Assembly (NCBI GenBank): GCA_022702705.1
Contig: CM040425.1
Coordinates: 6,774,001-6,838,000 of the forward strand
Length of the DNA stretch: 64,000 nucleotides
From: Papilionanthe hookeriana x Papilionanthe teres
Taxonomy: Eukaryota; Streptophyta; Magnoliopsida; Asparagales; Orchidaceae
Direction of reading: 5' to 3'
Shown: positions 46,789 to 59,959 of the stretch, piece by piece
Layout: each line of letters starts with the position of its first letter
Numbering within the stretch: position 1 is the stretch's first letter
The notes under the pieces: generated by a model
The model's input: only the letters and a program-made list of their open reading frames with translations
Told to the model about the DNA's origin: nothing
Database searches by the model: none
Position numbers and translations under genes: made by a program

Positions 46789-48929
46789 ACTCTCCCAAAC
46801 TTAAACTTTATTCAGTCCTAAAGTAACACTATAACATAAAAAATATGTTGATTTTTGTTAGTGTGTATCTTTAAGATGACTTAAATTTTTTTCTAGAAAC
46901 GTTATAGTCTAACTTAGAATAAATTTCAGTAAATTGGATGATATCTAAGGTATCAGAATATTTAGTATTAAACTAAGGAAACTTGATTTTCTATTGAATT
47001 CATAAATGATTGAAAATTTACCAAACTTTTGATTCTTAAAAAAATATTAATTTTGGAATTTAAGAATTCTTTTTTGAAAATAATTTTACTAATTGTTTCT
47101 AAAAAAAGCTTATAATTGATCCTAAAATTTTTTTCTTAAAAAGATTCAAGTGAAATCAATTTTTAATTAGGTCATAATTCTCAAGTTGAAAACTTAATGA
47201 TTTTGAATTTCACTATCTCTTTTCTAAAGTTGAAAACTTATTTTCTATCCTTAACTTAAAATGAAATATTAAAAAAAGAAATCTTAATAGAGTCTAAATT
47301 ATTCAAAAAGTATTATTATAAAAATCTTTAATTTTTCAAAAATTTAATTTGTCCTACTTCAAATAGTAAAATCAATTTCCTACTATTTTTTACTAAACAT
47401 CTTAAATTTAGTTTCATCATTTTTACTAAAGTTTCAACTAAGTTTTTCTATTGCATTTCTATAACTAAAATTTTAGTAATCTTATGATTACTCCACAAAA
47501 AAATCATCATTCAAAATAGTTTATTTTAAGAAAAATAAAGTTTAACTTTGAAACTTATTTTTCTTCCTCCCCCTAAACTTGATTTTTAACATTTATAATA
47601 TTTAATGCAAAGAATAAAGGCAGGAATAAAAAAAATTCAGAAATTATTACTATCACAAATGTCTATCAGAAAAATCTGCAAGTATTCATCAGGACAATAT
47701 AATTTGCATAAGAAAAGAAATCTAAACTAAACATGCTAGGTATCAACATCAAATTATTTTTTTTAAAGTGTTCCCCGTGTTCTCTATATTGTTCTAACAC
47801 AAGCATAAACATACATTATAAATGGGCTCAATTCTTCCTTTAACTCATTACATCTCACAACCTTAATTCTAATTTTAATGGAATCACTACACTGATAAAT
47901 TATGTACTTTCAAATGTTTTTATCAGGTCTAATCTCATGGACACGATTATCCCTGATATATTGGCTCGCGAACACCAATCACAACCATCATTAAATTAAG
48001 TACCTCTAATAGTTATAAGGGTAGTCTATGATCATCCACAAGTTGCTTATCAAATTGGTTCATGACCCTACTGAATAAAAACAATGTCAGAGAAAGGAAG
48101 TAATAAAATTGATATGGAACTTTAAATGTTCAAACTCAAGATGCCTCCTGTAAAACTCAAGTCCGGTTGAGACCCAAGTCAAAGGGAACTCATCAATCCA
48201 ACTACTACAAGAGAACATAAACAACTTTAGCCATAATAATAAGTTAAAGAATCATGTCTCTCATGACACACAAAGATCAAATCAATCCATAAACAATCCA
48301 AACATCCATCACCATCAATCAAATTGATTAATCCACAATGACATGAAAAGATTAAATCAATCCACTAACAATCCAAACATCTACCAATATCAATCAAACT
48401 GATCAATCCACTCTAAACTAAACATAGACCACGACAAATAATCATAAATCACAAACATACTAACATATATAACCTTGCCTCCCATGAAGAGCTTGGTTTG
48501 ACGTCATTAACCCAACGAATCTGAAGGTTATACATATTTCACTTGCTCACCAATTTTTTTCCTTGGGGTTTTCTAATTCTCCAAGCTCTCCCCAGTTCTG
48601 AGTCGTACTGTTCATCATTTATAATACCTGAACAATGCATTCAAAATCTAAAGACTTAAGCAATAAGACATATGTCCAATACTTCAAACACTCAAAAAAT
48701 ATTTTTGGTATTTTGGATTCTCTTATAAATAGACTCATAATAACTAAACACACTAAATAATATTAATATAATTTCTATATCTAAGTATTCCATATTCAAC
48801 TAAAATTCACCTAAAGTTCTTACCATAGCTTCCCCATCAAAGATGCCAAAAACTTGATTCCCTCTAGAATGTGCACGTACATATATGTGTAATTTTTTTA
48901 ATTTCAATCTCAGGTGACGACACCAAATA
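46789..48929 (-). mobile_element. Non-coding internal region of a LARD-like LTR element
   Basis: Bounded on the minus strand by a diverged tRNA-Asp-type primer binding site (48908-48925, TGGTGTCGTCACCTGAGA) and the polypurine tract at 46789-46800. The 2 kb between is AT-rich with no gag, protease, RT or integrase segment. It contains a 76-base direct duplication at 48272-48347 and 48348-48415 (AAGAT(C/T)AAATCAATCCA start). The architecture fits a large retrotransposon derivative that needs proteins in trans. Confidence 0.6.
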
Positions 48930-51096
48930 TTTGATCCGACCCACAATTCTGTAGAAATTTAATTTCATGGAAAAAAGCTTGACCTAAATTAATTATGATA
49001 ACTAGTATGCAAAAAAAAAATCTTATGGAGTTTAGAATTTAATTTATAGTTCACACACTATGGGTAATATACAAGTGCATGTATCTTTTCAAGTAGTATA
49101 GAGTTTTCTTTTAATACCAGAGTATCAATCCCATAGAGAAGCAAGGTAAGAATCCCATAGGTTAGTTCTAGTCTACCACTGTCAACTCTTAGTTTGGAAT
49201 GACGATCAATGGTGTTTTCTATCAACTAATCTTAAATACAAACTTAAGTATAAAGATAAACCTAACTAGAGAAATTAGGTTGAAGAATTTTGAGATGTTA
49301 AAAATCACCATTCACATGTGATGACCAAGATAATGCGTAAGAATGAAATGCTTAGAATTTGATGTGGCCAAGGACAAATAGGAGCATACCTATTCTTTAC
49401 CCTATCCTGAGTGCATAAAGAACATTGGCTAATCAAAAGTAAGTTCCTAATTGATATGGTTATGTTGGGTAGATCCTAGCCTCTCACCTTTAGATCACCC
49501 TCTGGACCATATCTATAGGACTAACCATGCCTTAGGTTCTAAACTCTACACCAAATTAGTTAAAAATCTAGCTTATCACCCTAGAAACACCAATTTTATG
49601 TCCATCAAAACTTATCTACCTATCTATTTGCACTCCCCCTAGAACTTGGTTCCCCTTCATCCTAAGGTTAGTTGTGTGAAATCATAGCCATCCCGAGCCA
49701 TTATGTTTTATAGCAAATTTTAACATTATAAATGACCAGTTTTCAAAGTAAATTAAGAACTGATGAAACTACCATTACATTTATAGGATAGTAGTTTTTT
49801 AAGCAAATATAAGTTCCTAAACATGCATCTAATTCATTGCAAAAGAAAAGTAAAATGAAAATAATGATATAAGCAGTAAAAAAATTGATAAAATTATGTA
49901 ATTATTATGTAACAACAAGAAACATATGTCTACCTACCCTCTCCTGAAAGTATAGGTATGCATAGTATTCTATTAGTTTTACACAACTAGGTGTCACCTA
50001 GAGGCTCATAATAAAAACAAATCATGAATTATAATTCCTTAAAAGTTGGATTGCCACCTAAACTACTTCAACATAGCCAACTGGACAACGTGAGTGCACT
50101 CAAGTTGCGAGATCACCGCTCTCCCAAGTCTTAGTTTCATATACAACATATTTTAACATAACCTATTGTCACTTAAGTTGTGTCAATGAAGCAACTAAGA
50201 TATTACTCATCACGTAGAAAAAAAAATATTCTATCATAAAACAACTTTTCCCACTCATGCCACTACTTCATATCAAAAGAAAAAGAGTAAAAAAAAATAC
50301 TCACGAAGCACAAATAAAACACATCAGAAACTTCACTAAATTAAAGCAAATCCAATAGAAGATGTTTACAACAATTATAAGATAATGAAGAACATAATAC
50401 TTAGTTTTTCCCTCGGAAAGAAATATGTAAATATATCCAACAAAGCCTCCTGCCGATCCCTCACCAATCTCTCCATAAAAGGTAAAAATCTGCATTTCAT
50501 ACTCCTATATATGATCTCTGGATGTTCTTGGAGTCTCCAAGACTTTTTAAATGCCAAAAGGTGCCTTCCCGAGTTACAAAAGTTGTCTTATAACTCCTTG
50601 GGGCGTCTAGAACCCATCCAAAATTGTCTCTGGCCCTTAAGCATCAGAATGTGGAGCCATGGCACCATAACAAGGCAAAACTGGCGTGTAGGTGCCACTT
50701 TTTGGCGTCTAGGCGTCACCTTGTTGGCAGCACCCTAGTATCGCTCCATTTTAACTCTAATCCTCGCTCCATTTTAACTCTAATCCGTTCTAAGTGTTAT
50801 ACCTACAAGATAAACATGAAAATAAAATTTTATAAAAATGTAATTTCATTCAAAAATATGTGATAAATATAAATGAGATTAAACATAGAAAAACATATAA
50901 AAAAACACTAGATCAGAATTTTCTTCCTTGCTCGATTTGACTCCAATTTGGAACATTTTTGCTCCATATTCTCCAAAAAAAATTCATTTCTTGTACGTGA
51001 AGCAAAAAACATGTAAAATAAATTCTTTCAACGCGCAATATCATTTAAAATGAGCGTAAAATGTATATAAAAAATAGAATATTTTTAGGTGTATCA
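48930..51096 (-). mobile_element. 5' LTR of the LARD-like element
   Basis: Minus strand, starting TGATACACCTAAAAATATTC at 51096 and running about 2.1 kb to the primer binding site. It contains a GC block in decayed form (GGCGTCTAGGCGTCACC, about 50703), a TATA-like CATATATAGG near 50510, and ATACATGCACTTGTATAT near its 3' end, matching the order seen in copies 1-3. Small open frames inside are not convincing genes. Confidence 0.65.
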
Positions 51097-51099
51097 GCC

Positions 51100-51600
51100 A
51101 TCCATTGCTATCAGTCACCAACGCACACCACCCACTATCATATGTTGCCGCCCGCCGACACCGTCGTTCCACCACCACCACCGCCAAAGTCCACCGTTCA
51201 CCGCTCCCGGTCATTGTCATCCACCATCAGCTGTCATTCCCCGCCACTACCCGACGTCGACTTCTCCGCCTTTGACGGCCATTGTTGTTGGTCACCGACA
51301 TTAATTACAGGTTGCAAGTAGTTGCTATGGGATGCTGCCCGCCATCCGCACATAATTCTTTATTTATTTTGAAATATATATTTTTTAATTTTATTTAAAT
51401 AAATTTAAAAATATAAGTCTTATAATTATTTTATAATATATTAAATAACTTTAAAATACTTTAAATAATTCTTTTGAGCAAACAAATAACTTGAGAATTT
51501 GGGGTAATTGAACTGATTGTTTTGCAACTCTCCATTTCACTCCATAGAAGAGTTTAGCTACCTTTCGTATCTGTAGAAATGACGAATAAAAAAATGTCGA
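51100..51600. other. GC-rich block and AT-rich flank, possible truncated Tourist-like element
   Basis: 51110-51310 is rich in CCGCC, CCACCACCACC and CCGTCG strings like the interior of the element at 41497-42532, and is followed by AT-rich sequence containing GAGCAAACAAATAACTTG, similar to that element's flank. The left part may have been lost at the LTR boundary at 51096. Confidence 0.4.
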
Positions 51601-51639
51601 GATTCCTACTTTGAGTTAATGACCATCGCCTAAAGGCCC

Positions 51640-51874
51640 AAGAGCATCATCATCGTTCGCTTGCTTGCTCGCTTGCTCGCTCGCTCTACTTTGCCATCGA
51701 ACACCTATTCTCTAGATTCGATCTTTTATACTTCGCTTGCTCGATCAAATCGTGCTGCGGGATTTGGTCTGATCTATTGGCAACACACTTTAAATTCTAG
51801 TCTGATGGGTTCTCCGGGGTTTTCCTAGGGTTTCGGTTTTTGTCTGCAGTGTCTAGGTTTCGCAGCTGGGAACG
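51640..51874 (+). promoter_or_regulatory. 5' leader of the ARIADNE-like gene with GCTTGCTC repeats
   Basis: 51655-51690 is a run of CGCTTGCTTGCTCG units, pyrimidine-skewed, as is common in plant 5' leaders. No TATA element was assigned with confidence. Confidence 0.4.
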
Positions 51875-53758
51875 ATGGATTCTGAGGACGACATGCATGA
51901 TGCCTATGATGTGGAGTCGTTGGATGAGGATTTTTATAGCGGAGGGACGCCGATGGGTAGCGAGGATGGCGATGCCGATTACGATTTTGGGGACCCCGAC
52001 TCGGAGGACTCTGAGGACATCACCTCCCATCGCCAGCAGGTGAGGAGATGAAAAGATGGTTATGGATGTTACTTTTTTGAGTGTTGGGAGGCTTCGCGCT
52101 TGTTTGCCTGTTTAATTTGGTTTTTTTTTTTTTTGACAGATTGGTTTGGAGCTGGGGTTGGGTTTTGAGAAATAGATCTTGTTATAAGGGATTTGTAATG
52201 CGGCAGAATAAATAAGTAGATTTATATTGTTTTAGCTGGATTTGGAGGAATAGGTAATCAATAGTGATGATAGTTTTTTCTTGCTTTGAGATAACCCGTC
52301 ATTGTAGCTGTAGTGGGTGGTAATTTTGGTGGCAAGCTCGCCCAATCCCAGGGCTTGTTAGTATTATTCATCCCCGTGTTAATGTGTTGCCTGCAAGTGT
52401 TAAATGGACACTTTTTATTATGATAGTCAGCGGAAATTTACTTTTGAACCTCACATTGTCATATCGATAATAGGTGTTTCTAATTAATTTTGTATTAAGG
52501 ATAGTGTTGTTTTCTTGACAATTAGTATGCCAGTCTATTGGTTTTCTTGGTTAAATTTCTTAGGAAACTTGGATCTGTTAAGGACCTTATGGCGCATTTT
52601 ATTGGATGCTTATAGATAATAAGCATCGGTTTGATTTCCTTGAGTGGTATTGATCTTGGCCAGCAAGTTAATTTTGATCTTTATAGCAGGCCTCAGAGTC
52701 TTTAAAGAATCATTAGTTTGGATCCTTGTGCAGATAGAAGCACTTGGAAAGAATCCAAGAGACAATGGACTTTGGATGAATACATAGAAAATAAATTTAC
52801 AAGACAAGTCTTACAAAACGAGAAAGGTTATAAAAATATCTGAATTTTAAGGGTTGCTGACTTCCATGCTTTCCCTAGGTAATGGCCTACTTCCTAGGAC
52901 TATCTTCGATCAAATTTCATCTTGTAAATTTGGTGCAAATTCCATGTTTTAATATGAGGACTGATTTACTTATGAATGCTTTATTGTACGAACCATTCTT
53001 TTTAGGGCTCGAGAGTTGGGCTTCTATCTTGATTGGCGTTAATCACTTGATTCTTCCAAATTTCATCTTAGAGTGTGCAAATTGATCTCTTACATGAGGC
53101 CACCTAGGCCTCCTTTTGTTTTGTTTTATGTTATTTGCTTTGTGCTAGAAAAGGATCAAGCAACATAAGTTCATGTCGTCTTGTTGTTTGGGTGAGCAAA
53201 ACTTAATAAATTTCATCAGAAATTGCCTCCTAAAACATGCTTGTTGATATTGAGACAAATTTTGTATCTCATAAAGACTTAAACAAATGTTTTGCTGGAC
53301 GAGAGAATGCAAAGCACCCAAATAAACACTAGGTAGTCCACATGCTAGTTTATTAGAGTTTTAAAGCTTTAATATGAGATCTTAGTGGACCTTGTGATTT
53401 ATGAGGATATGCATTGGTTTTTTACCCGTATGAGTTATGGCATATGCATTGTATCCTCTTCTTGATGATAACCAATGATGTCTAGTTGAACTTCTCTTTT
53501 GTTGCTTTTTGCTACTGATTGTCACTCAGCTCGAGTGATTAGTGACATAGCTATTATGAATAATAATAAGAGAAGAAATACATTCTTTATTTCGTTTCAA
53601 TGTATTTGACATATTCTTATTTTAAAATTTCAGCAAAATTATACAATCCTAAATATCGCTGATATACGCCAGCACCAGGATGAAGATATAAGTAGAGTAT
53701 CTACTGTACTTTCTATATCAAGAGTGGCAGCCTGTGTTCTTCTTCGTCATTATAAGTG
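51875..53758 (+). CDS. ARI: ARIADNE-type RBR E3 ubiquitin ligase (ARI7/8-like), first two coding exons
   Basis: Exon 1, 51875-52039, starts MDSEDDMHDAYDVESLDEDF and is acidic (DSEDSEDI), ending SHRQQ at a GTGAGG donor; this matches the acidic N-terminus of plant ARI7/ARI8. Exon 2, 53634-53758, continues in frame after a CAG acceptor: NYTILNIADIRQHQ, EDISRVSTVLSISRV, ACVLLRHYKW, ending at donor GTATGT in phase 2. This is the UBA-like region preceding the RING1-IBR-RING2 module. Known role: HECT/RING-hybrid E3 transferring ubiquitin through a RING2 cysteine. No later exon (VHDEWFADE, then Cys-rich RBR) is found before 64000, so either the following intron is very long, holding the LINE at 57214-64000, or the gene is truncated. 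The start is the first ATG of the conserved N-terminus. Confidence 0.8.
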
Positions 53759-56700
53759 GTATGTTGTTTTCACTCAAGTGAGCAGAATTTGAGTTTTGAC
53801 TTCTCCCTCTCCAACTCATCTCTTGATTTCAAAGTCTTTTCATGCAAGCCTTTGTAGTTTGCACAATAAAAACTCATGGTGTTTAAAAATGTCCTTGCTG
53901 CCTTGTTTGTTTATTAAGTCTTAAGATTATGATTTTGGCAAACACATTTTGTTTAAGCTCATTGAAATTTGTTTAATTTGGACTGGATTGTTTTCATGAA
54001 AAATGTTGTAAAAATGGAGTTAGGAAGATGCACAGATTATTGTTTGAGGATCCTATTTCAGTTTGTTTTGCAATTACCTATTTAGGAGGGCATAATAAAT
54101 TGTCTATAAATATTCTGCAACAATAGTCATGAAGGAAATGGTATTTTTATATTGAAATTTGTAAGACTTACTGGATTTTCTTACTAATGAGAGTAACCCA
54201 AATGATCTTCGCTTATGCTGGAAGATTTTTGTTGATTCTATGCTTTAGATTAACTAATGCATGCTTCCCTTCTTCAATTGTTCTAACCGAAATATTATTG
54301 CTTATCCTTCTTCAATTGTTCTTATTTCCTTTACACTTTTTAATGCATTTGTGCATTTTTCTTACCCTAATCGCTAACATAAAATGACATCTGGAAGCAT
54401 GCTTTTTGACAAGACAATATTCTATTATCATTTATGCAAACTAATGTTGGGAAAAGTCATTCGATCAAGAACCATAGCCAGATTAATGAATTAAAAGTAA
54501 ACAGGTTCAATAAAATATAAACTAGGGACACAATTTCATGCGATTTGTTTAGACTTTCGTTTACATCCATGGCTGTATAGAGAATTTTTACTAGCGTTTG
54601 GATGAGCACATCGAACTATTGAAGTCCTGTGCATATCTCTCTTATCTTCATTTTCTCTGTTTTATTTCCCAATTACCCCTTGCACTATTTAAATCTATTC
54701 ATAATAATACTGGATGAATAACCAAAGCGGCTCGAAGGAAAAAAAAAAAAACATGTGGAATATATTGATATAAACCTATTATTATATTTCATTATCTCTC
54801 TTCCTCTATTTCATCTCTCCTCTATTTGATGTTCCAAGTAAAGTCAGTATCAAAGCAAAAATATTAAGTTCACTTGGTCTTTCTATGATGCCTTTTAATG
54901 CTTGCGCAAAAAAGCACTAAATGTCTGTACAATGGCCTCAAGACACTAGCCAGAGTAGCTTGTTGCTTTCAAAAGTTATTGTCTTTGCCTACCTTCTCTT
55001 AAACCTACTGAGCGAAAGATCACTGCTTTTGCTGGTTGTAAAGAACTCTACATAGCTGCCGATAGTTCACCATCAACCTCCTCCCAGAAACCAAATTGGT
55101 GTCCACTTTCATAGAAATGGAGCAAATATTGTTAATGATTTCTGTTGTCAATTGCTTCACAAAAGATTTGAATACCATACAGCCGTCCTTTAATTGCTTC
55201 ATAATTTATAAATGCTTGATGGTGATCGATTTATTTTGTGATAACAAATTTGTTTTAAATTTATATGGATTTGATTTCAAACTTTCTGAGATTTAATGGA
55301 CTTAATTTTAGCAGAAAAAAATTGTCGCAAACAAATGAAACCTGTAATAAACCTCAAAAGTGAGATATCCTTTATATTATCAAAATTTTGAAAGCTCTTA
55401 AGTTGAATGCCTTGTCTGTTGATGAAATTTAGATTCCACAAAATGATAGTCTTCCTCGTGTAGTTGGGTTCACAATGTACTATCTTGAAGGGCATTTGAG
55501 TTTGTGCTGTTCCAGCTCTTGATCATCTATTGAGGTCTACTATGGCGTTTCAAAGCAAATTTATTAGCTTGTCAATCATGTTATGAGTTGTATTTACACC
55601 AAACTTTGTTTTGCATTTTTTTATTGCAACTATTCTGTTTGATCCTGAAAACTCATTTATTTAACAACGCTGTTGTAAGAAAAGAAAAAAAAAATAGTGC
55701 TCTTCTATATCTTGGTGGGCTAACTTGACAGGCTTTTCAACTTCATTTTCTTCTTCAAAATGTTTAGGTTCAATAGCATCAATTTTGAAAACGTAATGGA
55801 GGATGTGGATTATCTATCCATATACTTAATTTTTCTTTCAGATCTTAACAGTGTTAAAGGTATACTCGGCTTTTTTTGGTGTCTTATTATTCGGAGGAAT
55901 CACTTAAAACATCGTTTGACACACCATCTTCAGAAATCTTCTCTTGTTAACCTGTCAAGGTGCTTTTTGCCATTGGTTGACCTGTCCTTGTACACGATGG
56001 TAACATTTTTTATCATGACGATTATTTGATTTTGATTTTTCCAATTTTCTATAATCAAAACCATCAATTATATATCAATTAAATGAGTTAGTAGAATTGT
56101 GTTATATTTTCTTATATCACTAGAATCCATAGAGAATAAACCATTAGCTTTTAAATGGGAAATGTTTAGCCCCTTGCCAATCCGTACTTTTTCAGTTCAA
56201 TTATAATACATGTGAAATGGGAGTTTTTGATGAGATAAATGTGCTTACAACTACTTAGAAAATTTCACCCAATCCTTCATATAATCATATGCTTTAGGCT
56301 ATTTACTCTTTAAGTTTTTCTTGTGCGCTCATGTTGGTGCAATATCCTGGAACTATCTTCATTCTTTGCTACTGGAAAAAATTCCTTATTGCATTCACCT
56401 CTTTTATATGATCTAAAGCACTTAATTCAAGTAATATCAAATTTCTCAGTCTAGTTTCCTTCTTCTTTTGAGAAACAGGCAATTTCTTTATTTTTTATAG
56501 ACATAATCCTCAAAAAAATTTGAATCCAATGGTTTCAAGTTTGAAAGCTTACTTTAAAACGATCACCATCTGAATTCATTGTTGCTCACACTATTTGGAC
56601 ACTTGGAAGTCATATACAATTTATCATCCTTTCTATCACATGCGTTCTTCATTATCTCCATTGGTTAACTCTAATTTTAGTTTTGAAGTTAAAATTATAT

Positions 56701-57213
56701 TATTTTTCATCAAATTGCCTGATCTATTTTAGATTTTTTTTACAAGCTTTGAAAATTTCCTTCATTCTGAAGATTCCTATAGTTTCATTCACAATGGATT
56801 TGAGCATCACAAATGCCCATAATACTTGAGTGTTTATCACTAACGGAAGACAAACTTTGAGTACATCATATAGGATTCATACTATCAGCAGTAATGATTA
56901 GTGCATCATAATTCTTTCTTGTGAGTAACATGATTCATCTGCTCTTTTTTCTCATTCAGCTTTTGGAGAATCTTTTTTCATGTGCTTGACATTTTCACTT
57001 TCCCAGTGCACTCCTTTGTGACCTTTTGATTTACCGCAATTAGTGCTCCTCTTTTAGTTTTTCCTCTTTTAAGATTCAAAGCAGAAAAGTCTTAGTTTCA
57101 ATTTCTTCTTGTAGGATAAAAAGACTCTGACTTTGCTGAGATACAACTTTGTAGTTCATAAGACTTATTTTTCCTTATAGCTCCTTAGCTTTTTGTACGT
57201 CATGACATCAAAT
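53759..57213. other. Putative long intron of the ARIADNE-like gene
   Basis: T-rich, intron-like. I looked for the next ARIADNE exons and for cysteine-rich RING/IBR segments without success; no repeat ends stand out. Confidence 0.4.
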
Positions 57214-58148
57214 GGATAGACGACAACAACAACAACAACAATAAAGCCTTAATCCCATTAAGTGGGGTTGGCTACATGAATTCTTTTTCTCCATTGCGTC
57301 CTATTTTGTGTCAAAATTTCGTTTAATTCTAATAAATTAAGATCATTTTTTATGCAATAAGCCCAAGTTTTTTTAGGTCTACCTCTGCCTTTTTTAACAT
57401 AAGTTGTATCTAAAACATCTACTCTCCTAATCGGGTGGTCGACGTTTAATGTGACCAAACCATCTAAGGAGACTCTCTCTAATTTTATCCGACACTGGTG
57501 CAACGCCAACCCTATTACGGATATATTCATTTCACATTTTGTCTCTAAGTGTAAAGTCACTCATCCACCTAATCATTCTCATCTCGCAACACTTAACTTA
57601 GCATTATGCTTCTCTTTTAAAGGCCAACATTCAGCACCATAGAGCATTGCAGGTCTCACCACCATCTTATAAAATTTTCCTTTCAGTCTAAGTGGTACTT
57701 TTTATCACAAAATAGGCTGGGCGCATTCCTCCACTTCAACCAACCAACTTGAATTCTACTATTAACATCCCCATCTATATCACCATCACTTTGAACAATG
57801 GACTCGAGATATTTAAATCGTTCACACCTTTTAATAATTTGATCACCCAAAGTTACACTTCTGTTACTATAGCTACTATTACTAAAATTACATTCCATTT
57901 ATTCAGTTTTAGTTCTACTCAAACGAAGACCTTTAGACTCCAATGTAGACCTTCATAATTCAAGTTTTTTCTGGGCTTTTTCTCTCGCCTTATCCACGAG
58001 GAGGATATCATCGCAAAAAGCATACACCAAAGTACATCCTCTTGTAAATGCCCGAGTAAGACCATCCATAAATAAAGCAAAATGATATGGGCTTAAAGCC
58101 GATCTCGATGTAAATCAACGAAAATAGTAAAATATTTGGTCAATCCTC
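57214..58148 (-). mobile_element. RTE-clade LINE, 3' half
   Basis: Minus strand, (TTG)n tail at 57221-57241. Upstream of it the RT ORF C-terminus: ALSPYHFALFMDG, DDILLVDKAREKAQKKL (the DD of the RT active site, with frame changes around it), LRLSRTKTE, ECNFSN, RFKYLESIVQSDGDI, WLKWRNA, then VKKGRGRPKKTW and TQWRKRIHVANP before the tail. Stops and frameshifts abound. It continues in the segment at 63237-64000 once the insertion 58149-63236 is set aside. Family: non-LTR retrotransposon encoding endonuclease and reverse transcriptase. Confidence 0.87.
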
Positions 58149-59438
58149 TGTTGACCTCGTTTTTGTCGAGGTTTAGTTTTTTTCTCATAGCTTTAGGATT
58201 CTAGCCTCAGGAGCTTCCCCGACGATCCTAGATTCTTAGCGATCGGACCCACCTCGTTTTAGAGAGTTTGGAGCCACTTCGTTACTCTTTGAAATCCTGC
58301 ACGAGATTCTGTATCGCTAGTCTCTAGCCGGTCGAAGTTGACGTCAAGAATTCAAAATTGAGTCCCTATAGGACCCCTGTACGTTAGGACAGCCTCGTGC
58401 ATGTCTTACACACCTGGACGCACAAATTCTTAGTTCGCGACCTCGACGCCTTCAATTCTTTCGCAGTGGACCTGGGCCGGAGTCGAACGTCGGGACGATC
58501 GACATCAAAGTCAGAATTTCGAAAAAGGCCGGATTTGACGCACTTTCGACGCGACCGTCAACGAGGTTGTTCGGACGACTCCAGATGACAAAATTGACCG
58601 CGCCGATATGTCCGGACGTCGATTTTACTTAAAATTGACATTCAACTTGCGACGATAGCTTGTCGGGGACGAAATTTATGAAACGGATATTATTATTCTA
58701 ATAATAATAATAATACTTGTATTATTATTACTATTACATATATATTCATATATTTCCCTTCCCTATTATATCTTAAGCCCTAAATATTTTCTCTCGCTCG
58801 GTCCGCCTCGCCCATCCTGCTCGCACGCCTGATCGAGCTCTTCGTCTCTCCCGCTCTCCTGTTCGCTCTCCCTACCGGACGCCCCATCTCCCGCGGTCTC
58901 CCTCTCGAGCTGCACGTGTCCATCCCTTATCCCTGGCCACACCATCTTCTCCTGCCCGACCCCTATCCTGCGCCTGGTCCTCTCTGCAACGTCTGTCGGT
59001 GTTTTCCCGCCTCCCTCGGCATCGACCCGCGATGGATAGGTTTAGGTGAGTCTTCTCCTCCTTGGTGCCTATAAGAAACTCCATTTGGGGAGTCCATGGG
59101 GGCTGGCCCGAAAAATTTCTAAGTGAGGGAAAACTCTGCCATTTTTCTCTTACTTCTTTAGCTTGATGTGATTGGGTCGGCTTCCTCTTGCTGTTGGAGG
59201 GAGAGTGGAGGTTGGAAAGTGCCTTCAAAGTTTCTGTATTGCTCATTTATGCTTCAAGAAGGTACCTTCTATTCCCCATGCCTTGCTGCCTTGCGGTTTT
59301 CTTCTGCCGAGCCGCTGAATATGGTTCTATGGGGCGGTACAACATGCTTGTTTATCATTGTGCTTATATTTGGGAATGTTTGTTACTTGAGGCATGTGGA
59401 AAATAGAAATGTGAGCATGTTCTAAAGGATGGATTTGA

Positions 59439-59595
59439 TTACTTGCTTAAAATGGTGGAAATTTAGCATGATATCAACTCTTCTTTTTACTACTTGCTTA
59501 AAATGAGGGAAATGTAGCATGGTATTAGCTCCTCTCTTCTCTCTACTTGCTTAAAATGATGGAAATATAGCATGGCATTAGCTCTTTTCTTTTCT
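59439..59595 (+). repeat. Three tandem 50-60-base units (ACTTGCTTAAAATG...TAGCATG)
   Basis: ACTTGCTTAAAATG followed by GGAAAT(T/G/A)TAGCATG and ATTAGCTC-like sequence occurs at about 59439, 59492 and 59544. Confidence 0.8.
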
Positions 59596-59959
59596 TTTGT
59601 TCAAAGCAAGTTGGAATGATTGGAAATGTGGCTTTGGGACAAGGATAATTCCTCCTTCAAGCATATTGGGATATGTTTTATGTAGCTTTTCATTCACTCT
59701 TATCTAATATGAAATATTGAAAGGCTCATTTGATCTTTCATGCATATGGAAGGCTTGGTTCTAATGTTTTAAGTTCTTTCGGGCTTAAAAATGCATGCTA
59801 GGAAGAAATTTACTTTGGGTTGGGAAAGTTCCACGCTTGTTTTTATTTGAAGCATATGGTGACTTTATATTTTGATATGTTAAATATATGGAGGTGTTCG
59901 TTTTAGCCTCATGCTTGGTTTGGTTTCAACCTTATTGTGGCTCATTTTGGCCTCACTTG

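Noticed and set aside
50301..50738. Small open frames on both strands near 50.3-50.7 kb
   Set aside because: They lie inside the 5' LTR of the LARD-like element and overlap its GC block and TATA-like region; no protein similarity seen.
51089..51321. Pro/His-rich open frames in the second GC block
   Set aside because: Same reason: low-complexity CCG/CCA runs within element-derived sequence.
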